Source of the DNA: CAYXWM01 sp964392115
GTDB lineage: Bacteria > Bacillota > Clostridia > Lachnospirales > WRBF01
Assembly: GCA_964392115.1 (NCBI GenBank)
Contig: CAYMOU010000056.1
Location: 1 to 18,165 of the forward strand
Length of the DNA stretch: 18,165 nucleotides
Direction: 5' to 3'
Below, in pieces: positions 13,256 through 18,165 of this stretch; position 1 is the stretch's first letter; the number at the start of each line of letters is the position of its first letter. The position numbers and the translations under genes are program-made. The notes below the pieces were generated by a model, which had not been told where the DNA came from, ran no database searches, and saw nothing but the letters and a program-made list of their open reading frames with translations.

Positions 13256-14722
13256 CTAAAGCATTAGCCGGTAGAATAAATCTATTGTAGTTTCTTTTTT
13301 ATTGTATACAATCTTTTGAACAATTTGCTTTGCTGCATTGTTTTTTTCTGTAAGACTAACCTCACCTGTTAATATATCCAAAATTGAGGTTATTTTTTTG
13401 ACTTCAAGGGTTGATTCTTTTTTTGCTGTGTTTTGCAGTTGCATAATTTTTTTATCAATATCCTCAATTTGAATCTGTATATTTTCCTTAGTTTCCTTAT
13501 ATTCTGTGGGAGAATCTATGCCGTTCAAAACCAATTCCTTTGCCCTTACCAGTTGTAATTTAAGCTTTTCTAAGCGTTTGTTGTAGTTTTGTAACTCTGT
13601 TTGGATGTTGTTAGTTTCACAACCGGATTTTGAATATTCGACTTGTTCTATTAAAGCTGAATCTTCTTTTAATGCACCCAAAACCGCTTCTTCAATTTTA
13701 CTTTCGGTTATTCTTTGGGGTTCACTGCATCCGCCGGTTAAATATTTATTGCACCTGAATGCGCCTTGCCTGCCGTTTTTTCCTTTTCCGAAGGAAAGGG
13801 TTGTGCCGCAAGCCGAGCATTTTAAAATTCCTCGTAGCCAGTGAGTAGTAATTTCGTCACCGGTGAAGTTGTAGGGAATCTTACTTTTTTTCCTTGAACG
13901 GATCAGTTTATTAGCCTCCTGCCATAAATTCTCGTCAACTATAGCCCTATGCTTACCCTTAATTATAAAGGTATCCGGATTATCGAAATCATGTTTACAG
14001 ACTACGCTGCCTGTAGGCGTCCAGCGCATTTTTCCTATATATGTTGGGTTGTAGATTATGTATTCTATGAGCCTTGTGTCAAAAACATTGCCTTTCTTTG
14101 TCCTGTAACCCAAGGAGTTTACGTACTTGGCTATTGACCTAAGGTTCAGTCCTTCGGTAACATATTTATCAAATATTTGTCTGACAATCTCGGCCTCGTC
14201 CTCTTCCGGGGTGAGGACACCGTTTATCATTCTGTAACCGAAAGGCGCCGGGGTCTGCAACTCACCCCGGCGGGCTTTTTCCGTCATACCCTTTTTTACT
14301 TCCTCCGATAAATTCAGGCTGTAATATTCGGCCATAGCCTCCAACATGGCTTCCAGAATTACCGAAAATTTATCGTCCTCCATATGCTCGGTTATACTGA
14401 TAACCTTGATATTACAGTCTTTTCTCAGCAGGGATTTATATACTATGCTGTCCTCTCTTGACCGGGCGAACCTATCGAATTTATGTACCAAAATTACATC
14501 AAAGGGCTTGGGCTTTGCCTTTGCCAAACATATCATTTTCTGAAAAGCCGGCCGCTTATCTGCCCGGCGTCCTGAAATCCCTTCGTCTCTGAAAATATTT
14601 TGGTCTTTTATAATAAGATTGTTCTTTTCCGCATATTTTCTTATTTCCCTAAGCTGGGCATCAGGTGAAAATTCGGTTTGGTCTTCCGTAGAAACCCTAA
14701 TATAAACTGCCGCATTTTTCAC
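13256..14722 (-). CDS. Large serine recombinase (site-specific integrase)
   Basis: 488 aa. The catalytic resolvase domain covers about 1-150 with AAVYIRVSTEDQ and nucleophile S11, then DEGISGRRADKRPAF and VHKFDRFARSREDSIVY. The recombinase DNA-binding domain spans about 158-275 (PFGYRMINGVLTP, NPTYIGKMRW). A zinc ribbon follows, with C302, C305, C324 and C332, then a long coiled coil at about 370-440 and a short C-terminal tail. This is the full architecture of phage-type integrases and of SpoIVCA/SprA, not a small resolvase. GTG start at 14722 with GGAGAG upstream. It lies just inside the right attachment site (374 bp from GTCAAC), as integrase genes usually lie next to attP. I infer that it catalyses insertion and excision between attL and attR. 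Confidence 0.95.
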   Translation of the reverse strand: MKNAAVYIRVSTEDQTEFSPDAQLREIRKYAEKNNLIIKDQNIFRDEGISGRRADKRPAFQKMICLAKAKPKPFDVILVHKFDRFARSREDSIVYKSLLRKDCNIKVISITEHMEDDKFSVILEAMLEAMAEYYSLNLSEEVKKGMTEKARRGELQTPAPFGYRMINGVLTPEEDEAEIVRQIFDKYVTEGLNLRSIAKYVNSLGYRTKKGNVFDTRLIEYIIYNPTYIGKMRWTPTGSVVCKHDFDNPDTFIIKGKHRAIVDENLWQEANKLIRSRKKSKIPYNFTGDEITTHWLRGILKCSACGTTLSFGKGKNGRQGAFRCNKYLTGGCSEPQRITESKIEEAVLGALKEDSALIEQVEYSKSGCETNNIQTELQNYNKRLEKLKLQLVRAKELVLNGIDSPTEYKETKENIQIQIEDIDKKIMQLQNTAKKESTLEVKKITSILDILTGEVSLTEKNNAAKQIVQKIVYNKKETTIDLFYRLML

Positions 14723-14738
14723 TTAAATCTCTCCGCAT

Positions 14739-14921
14739 TTACCGGTTCTTTTTTCGGTAACCCAATCTCTCCAAACCTTGAGAAAACACCGTATTAAGTA
14801 GCTCTCGGCGTTCCTCAACAGACAAATCATCAAAACTTATTACTTCCTCTTTTCGATCATTGCTATCCTGTTTTACAATATACCTTCTGACTATGGGTTT
14901 TTCCTTATCTCTCACAAACAT
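14739..14921 (-). CDS. Small ORF before the recombinase; candidate directionality factor
   Basis: 60 codons from ATG 14921 (GTG at 14924 is in frame). The stop at 14739 is 16 bp before the recombinase start, so they are co-transcribed. The product is highly charged (KEEVISFDDLSVEERRELL, then LERLGYRKKNR), with a predicted helix and no membrane segment. I recognise no family. Serine integrases need a small recombination directionality factor for excision, and SP-beta encodes a 58-aa one (SprB); position and size make this a candidate. The ribosome site is poor. An upstream in-frame ATG at 14972 would add a cysteine-rich hydrophobic N-terminus but also lacks a ribosome site, so the start is uncertain. 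Confidence 0.6.
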   Translation of the reverse strand: MFVRDKEKPIVRRYIVKQDSNDRKEEVISFDDLSVEERRELLNTVFSQGLERLGYRKKNR

Positions 14922-14929
14922 CACCCATA

Positions 14930-14938
14930 TATTATATG
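14930..14938 (-). promoter_or_regulatory. -10-like element for the small ORF/recombinase
   Basis: On the minus strand CATATAATA (14938-14930) contains TATAAT and also matches the sigma-K -10 pattern CATAnnnTA. No good -35 of either class is at normal spacing. Transcription from here would start at or next to the start codon, giving an almost leaderless message. Confidence 0.35.
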
Positions 14939-15006
14939 AACAGACAAATTGTCCAAAACATAACATTAACATATGGTTTATGCTCGGCTTTTTGGAGAAA
15001 TAAAGT

Positions 15007-15055
15007 TTGAGGGAAAAAACCCTATATTGCCGTAGAAAAAAGGTTTTACCCTCAA
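15007..15055. terminator. Hairpin inside the right element end
   Basis: TTGAGGGAAAAAACC (15007-15021) pairs with GGTTTTACCCTCAA (15042-15055), loop 20 nt; a T-rich stretch follows on the plus side (15066-15070). It lies between divergent units, where a terminator would not normally be needed. As the right-end insulator of the element it makes sense: it blocks plus transcription leaving the element and host minus transcription entering the recombinase. Confidence 0.65.
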
Positions 15056-15061
15056 GTTCTT

Positions 15062-15130
15062 AATATTTTTAGACGTTGCAGTAACCTCCGGTCCGGTCAA
15101 CAAGATTGCTTAACAGCTTGCGAAATCGGC
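15062..15130. other. Right attachment site (attR)
   Basis: Core GTCAAC at 15096-15101. On the element side GTTGCAGTA (15075-15083) is exactly 12 nt before the core, the mirror image of TACTGCAAC at the left end; a T-rich tail (15064-15070) mirrors the left A-rich tail. On the host side the split gene resumes as QDCLTACEIGPARAAE. Confidence 0.85.
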
Positions 15131-15841
15131 CCGGCTCGTGCAGCGGAATGTGTTTGCATAGGAGACGAGCATCTTCGTGAAGGCGATGTTATTGAACCGC
15201 CCGAAAATGCAACAGCTGTAGCTATCGACAGATTGAAAATCAAAAAAATCGTCATCGTTGAAAAAGAACCCAACCCCTTCAAAAAAGGCTACTGGGACAT
15301 AGACCTGAAATATATCTTTGAATACAGATTGACTTTCAGAGAATGCGACGGTTCCATTATCGGTTCTTTAAGAGCAACCAACTGCTTCAGCAAAAGAGTA
15401 ACATTGTTCGGCTCCATCGGTTCCGACCTTGTTATCGCTACCGACCTGTTCAAACATCACAGCGAATCCACCACCCTTGATGCCGATCCGTTCATCTTGG
15501 TTGAAGCTAAAGCTGTTCCTTTGTGCGCAGAACTTCGTCATCAAAAACGTCGTCATGGCTGCCACGAAGAACATCATCACTGTGAACCCAATGAAGTTCT
15601 TGTTACCATCGGTTTGTTCACCATAATCAAACTTTATCGCATCGTTAACCTTACCGTTGAATCCAGAGGCTTCTGTATTCCTGAAGAATGCGAAGAACAC
15701 TGCCCGGTTAACCCCTGCGAATTCTTCGATACCTTGGCATTCCCCATGGACATTTTTGCACCGCCGCAAAAACCCGAATTCCTTGCCGGTATCACCAACG
15801 AAATTCCTCGCAAAAAACAAAAGCACTGCTGTGAAGACTAA
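15098..15841 (+). pseudogene. 3' part of the interrupted cysteine-rich (spore surface?) gene
   Basis: The frame is open from 15011 to TAA 15839-15841 but has no ATG or GTG. The only TTG (15233) lacks a ribosome site and would discard clearly gene-like upstream codons (QDCLTACEIGPARAAE, then GDEHLREGDVIEPPENATAV). The host part begins at GTCAAC. With the 43 codons from 5563 it gives a 289-aa protein. Visible: NPFKKGYWDIDLKYIFEYRL and VTLFGSIGSDLVIATDLF, a His/Cys-rich segment (HGCHEEHHHC) and a Cys-rich end (CEEHCPVNPC, KHCCED). The beta-rich body and many cysteines suit a cross-linked surface or coat protein. The frame is undamaged over 246 codons, which argues for selection and thus for functional reassembly. 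Confidence 0.85.
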
Positions 15842-15866
15842 TTCCCGTGCTTGTATCGGATATTAA

Positions 15867-15910
15867 TTCCATTTAAAACAGTAGATAAAAAATATTGAAT
15901 TAGTATGACA
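15867..15910. repeat. Intergenic block resembling 1-41
   Basis: Begins 25 bp after the stop of the split gene. It shares CCATTTAAA, CAGTAGA, an A-rich run and AATTAG with window positions 1-41. Apart from this and the hairpins below, 15842-16060 holds no gene. Confidence 0.4.
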
Positions 15911-15970
15911 ATTAATTTCCTGTTTGATGAGCTTTTTTATATAAATTAATCAAGGCTTATTGAAAGACGC

Positions 15971-16002
15971 TTGAGGGAAACCGTTCGTAATGTTTCCCTC
16001 AA
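15971..16002. terminator. Perfect 11-bp hairpin, TTGAGGGAAAC family
   Basis: TTGAGGGAAAC (15971-15981) and GTTTCCCTCAA (15992-16002) pair perfectly around a 10-nt loop. It is the cleanest member of the hairpin family seen at 2407 and 15007. It lies between the convergent split gene and ilvD. No long T-run follows. Confidence 0.6.
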
Positions 16003-16008
16003 AATGAC

Positions 16009-16044
16009 AAAAAACAGAGAAGACTCAGTCTCCTCTGTTTTTTT
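16009..16044 (-). terminator. Intrinsic terminator of ilvD
   Basis: ACAGAGGAGAC...GTCTTCTCTGT on the minus strand (16038-16014) with one G-U pair and a 3-nt loop, followed by a U-run (complement of 16014-16009). A T-run on the other side suggests it also works in the plus direction. It starts ~20 bp after the ilvD stop. The G-U pair, a mismatch on the plus strand, favours the minus strand. Confidence 0.85.
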
Positions 16045-16060
16045 ATTTGTCTATTATAAA

Positions 16061-17722
16061 CTATTTCAAAACCGCACCTTTTGATGCAGAAGAAACCAAG
16101 CGTTGATAACGAGTAAGCCAGCCTTTTGTGGGTTTTACAAGGATTTGATGGTTGGCTTTTCTTTGGTTGATTACTTCGTCCGGAACGTTTAAGGTAATGG
16201 TTCCGTTTGGAATATCGATAGAAATACTGTCTCCGTCTTGAACCAATCCGATTAAACCGCCTTCTGCGGCTTCCGGTGAAATATGCCCTATAGATGCACC
16301 TCTGGTTGCTCCGCTGAAACGACCGTCGGTAATCAAAGCAACAGATTCATCCAAGCCCATGCCTGCAACGGCAGATGTGGGACTCAACATTTCACGCATA
16401 CCCGGGCCGCCTTTGGGGCCTTCGTATCTGATAACAACCACATCTCCGGCAACTATTCTGCCTGCAAAAATAGCCTCGATAGCCGATTCTTCCGAATCAA
16501 AAACCTTGGCAGAGCCTGTATGTACAAGCATTTTCGGTGAAACCGCAGAGCGTTTTACTACACAACCTTCTGTTGCAAGATTGCCGAAAAGAACTGCAAT
16601 TCCGCCGGTTTCGGAATAGGGGTTTTCGATGTCTCTGATGATGTTGTTGTCTGAATTCTTAACGTTTTTAAGGTTTTCGCCTACGGTTTTGCCTGTGACT
16701 GTTAACAATTCTCTGTTGATTAAGTTTTTCTTGTTAAGTTCAGCCATAACCGCTTGAACTCCGCCGGCTCTGTATAAGTCTTGTATATGATGGCTTCCGG
16801 CAGGGCTTAATTTACAAAGGTTAGGTGTCTTGCGGCTGATTTCGTTAATAAGGTTTAAGTCGATTTCAACCTTTGCTTCGTGTGCAATGGCAAGAAGGTG
16901 AAGAACAGAGTTTGAAGAACAACCCAGTGCCATATCCACAGTCAAAGCATTCAAAAATGCTTCCTTGGTCAAAATGTCGGAAGGACGTATATTGTTGTTA
17001 ACCAAATGCATTATTGCAGAACCTGCCTTTTTGGCAAGTTGAATTCTAGCTGCCATTACCGCCGGAATTGTTCCGTTTCCGGGCAAAGCCAAGCCCAAAA
17101 CTTCGGAAAGGCAGTTCATGGAGTTTGCCGTAAACATACCGGAACAGCTTCCGCAGCCCGGGCAACAGCTTTTTTCGATTTCCGTAAGTTGCTCATCATC
17201 TATTAAATTGGCTTTTCTTGCACCCAAGCCTTCAAAAATATTGGTAAGACTTAAATCTTTGTTGTCCATATTACCGGCAAGCATAGGGCCGCCGCTAACC
17301 ACTACGGAGGGTAAGTCCAACCTTGCCGCCGCCATCATCATGGCAGGTACGATTTTATCGCAGTTGGGAACTAATACCAATCCGTCAAAACAGTGGGCCA
17401 TAGCCATGGTTTCCACACTGTCTGCAATCAGCTCTCTGGAAGCCAGAGAATAACGCATACCTTCGTGACCCATTGCTATACCGTCACAAACGCCTATAGC
17501 CGGGAAAAGTATTGGCGTACCGCCGGCCGCACGTATACCGGCTTTAACAGCTTCGGCAACTTTATCAAGGTGCATATGTCCGGGTACTATTTCACTGAAA
17601 GCGGAAGCAACCCCAATTAAAGGACGAGACATTTCTTCTTCTGTAAGTCCCAAAGCGTAAAACAAAGAACGTTGAGGCGCACATTCAGCACCTCTCAAAA
17701 CTTTATGACTGGGTAAATTCAT
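16061..17722 (-). CDS. ilvD: Dihydroxy-acid dehydratase
   Basis: 553 aa, normal length. It converts 2,3-dihydroxy-isovalerate and 2,3-dihydroxy-3-methylvalerate to the 2-keto acids of valine and isoleucine synthesis, using an iron-sulfur cluster. Candidate cluster cysteines are C79 (IGVCDGIAMGHEGMR), C121 (VPNCDKIVPAMMM) and C190/C193 (CCPGCGSCSGMFTANSMNCL). The motif near 46-51 is VPGHMH, as in the oxygen-sensitive E. coli-type enzyme, rather than the PCN motif of the [2Fe-2S] type. The C-terminal motif GRFSGATRGASIGHISPEAAEGG is present. ATG at 17722 with AAGGA upstream; it starts 17 bp after greA, so the two are probably co-transcribed. No other ilv gene is in view. Confidence 0.97.
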   Translation of the reverse strand: MNLPSHKVLRGAECAPQRSLFYALGLTEEEMSRPLIGVASAFSEIVPGHMHLDKVAEAVKAGIRAAGGTPILFPAIGVCDGIAMGHEGMRYSLASRELIADSVETMAMAHCFDGLVLVPNCDKIVPAMMMAAARLDLPSVVVSGGPMLAGNMDNKDLSLTNIFEGLGARKANLIDDEQLTEIEKSCCPGCGSCSGMFTANSMNCLSEVLGLALPGNGTIPAVMAARIQLAKKAGSAIMHLVNNNIRPSDILTKEAFLNALTVDMALGCSSNSVLHLLAIAHEAKVEIDLNLINEISRKTPNLCKLSPAGSHHIQDLYRAGGVQAVMAELNKKNLINRELLTVTGKTVGENLKNVKNSDNNIIRDIENPYSETGGIAVLFGNLATEGCVVKRSAVSPKMLVHTGSAKVFDSEESAIEAIFAGRIVAGDVVVIRYEGPKGGPGMREMLSPTSAVAGMGLDESVALITDGRFSGATRGASIGHISPEAAEGGLIGLVQDGDSISIDIPNGTITLNVPDEVINQRKANHQILVKPTKGWLTRYQRLVSSASKGAVLK

Positions 17723-17739
17723 TATGTTATCCTTCTTTC

Positions 17740-18165
17740 TCAGCTAATCGCAAGTACTTTATATTGAACAATACCGTCCGGTGCTTCAACAAAAATATCG
17801 TCGTTTACGGCATGACCCAACAAAGCAACCCCAAGAGGAGATTCGTTGGAAATTTTACCGTGAACAGGGTCGGCCTCTGCGGAACCTACTATAATGAACT
17901 GCATTTCTTCGTCAAATTCCTTGTCGTGTATGGTTACCTTGCTGCCCACGCCTATTACGGTTTTGTCCAAGTCGTCTTCGTCGATTAATTCCGCATTACG
18001 CAGCATTTTTTCAAGAATAACGATTCTTGCTTCGATTTCTGCCTGTTCTTCTTTGGCGGCATCATATTCGGCATTTTCGGACAAGTCGCCCTGTCCTCTG
18101 GCCTCTTTGATTTTTTCGGCTACATCTTTACGCCTAACCGTTTTTAAATTCTGCAACTCATCTTC
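17740..18165 (-). CDS. greA: Transcription elongation factor GreA (5' end outside the window)
   Basis: The frame runs open to the window edge; about 141 residues are visible of the usual ~158, so ~17 N-terminal residues are missing. The N-terminal coiled coil shows DELQNLKTVRRKDVAEKIKE and GQGDLSENAEYDAAKEEQAE, containing the acidic tip residues that enter the RNA polymerase secondary channel. The C-terminal domain includes VGSKVTI, EMQFIIVGSAEADP and ISNESPLGVALLGH. GreA stimulates cleavage of backtracked transcripts. The TTG at 18156 is an internal leucine codon, not the start. ilvD follows after 17 bp. Confidence 0.96.
   Translation of the reverse strand, partial: EDELQNLKTVRRKDVAEKIKEARGQGDLSENAEYDAAKEEQAEIEARIVILEKMLRNAELIDEDDLDKTVIGVGSKVTIHDKEFDEEMQFIIVGSAEADPVHGKISNESPLGVALLGHAVNDDIFVEAPDGIVQYKVLAIS

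Larger units (their letters stand above)
5690..15098. mobile_element. 9,409-bp serine-recombinase element interrupting a gene
   Basis: Bounded by two GTCAAC copies in the same phase of a split gene, with symmetric inverted arms inside. The distance between cores (15096 minus 5687) is 9,409 bp. Contents: chemoreceptor, FadR-type regulator, etfB-etfA-lctD, large serine recombinase and a small ORF. No phage structural genes, replication genes or conjugation genes are seen, so it is either a minimal integrative element or a domesticated skin-like intervening sequence. Hairpin terminators lie 48 bp and 41 bp inside the left and right cores. It is known that skin and SP-beta interrupt sporulation genes and are removed by serine recombinases in the mother cell. 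That this one behaves likewise is inference. Confidence 0.85.

Noticed and set aside
5690..15098. A prophage
   Set aside because: No structural, lysis, packaging or replication genes are present; only the integrase and a small ORF resemble phage functions.
15233..15841. A separate gene starting at TTG 15233
   Set aside because: There is no ribosome site, and the same frame upstream (15098-15232) is clearly gene-like and continues the 5' fragment from 5563. The split-gene explanation accounts for all of it.
1..18165. CRISPR arrays, tRNA or rRNA genes, transposase-type insertion sequences
   Set aside because: No regularly spaced repeats, no tRNA-like cloverleaf or rRNA sequence, and no transposase were recognised on either strand.

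Overview
The window reads as chromosome of an endospore-forming, anaerobic low-GC member of the Bacillota (class Clostridia). The evidence is an hprK-murB-rapZ-whiA-HPr-like block, Shine-Dalgarno sites of the AGGAGG type in front of most genes, an electron-confurcating type lactate dehydrogenase/Etf operon, and a cysteine-rich gene with a sigma-K-like promoter. I cannot name a genus.

Layout. (1) 116-4858, minus strand: a small unknown gene, hprK, murB, rapZ, whiA and a Crh-like HPr-domain gene. They link carbon-catabolite control, cell-wall precursor synthesis and division control. (2) 5563-5745 plus 15098-15841, plus strand: the two halves of ONE cysteine-rich, probably spore-surface gene, separated by about 9.4 kb. 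(3) 5690-15098: the intervening element. It carries a chemoreceptor (minus), a FadR/LldR-type regulator (plus), etfB-etfA-lctD (plus), and at its right end a large serine recombinase with a small upstream ORF (both minus). (4) 15842-18165: a short intergenic region, then ilvD and the truncated start of greA (minus).

Main result. The gene halves share the 6-mer GTCAAC (5687-5692 and 15096-15101) in the same reading phase. Joining them there removes exactly 9,409 bp and gives one uninterrupted 289-codon gene. On the element side, each GTCAAC is followed after exactly 12 nt by the same 9-mer, TACTGCAAC, in inverted orientation. After circularisation this gives GTTGCAGTA-N12-GTCAAC-N12-TACTGCAAC, the palindromic layout of a serine-integrase attP. 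The recombinase lies 374 bp from the right site. This resembles the B. subtilis skin (sigK) and SP-beta (spsM) intervening elements, but here the cargo is a lactate-oxidation operon and a chemoreceptor. I infer that excision, perhaps in the sporulating mother cell, restores the gene.

How the parts may work together. The FadR-type regulator probably controls etfBA-lctD through GGTnnnACC operators beside a TTGACA box. EtfA has an N-terminal iron-sulfur domain, which fits lactate oxidation coupled to NAD+ reduction and driven by reduced ferredoxin. Hairpin terminators sit just inside both ends of the element and should insulate it from host transcription. Related hairpins recur outside it.
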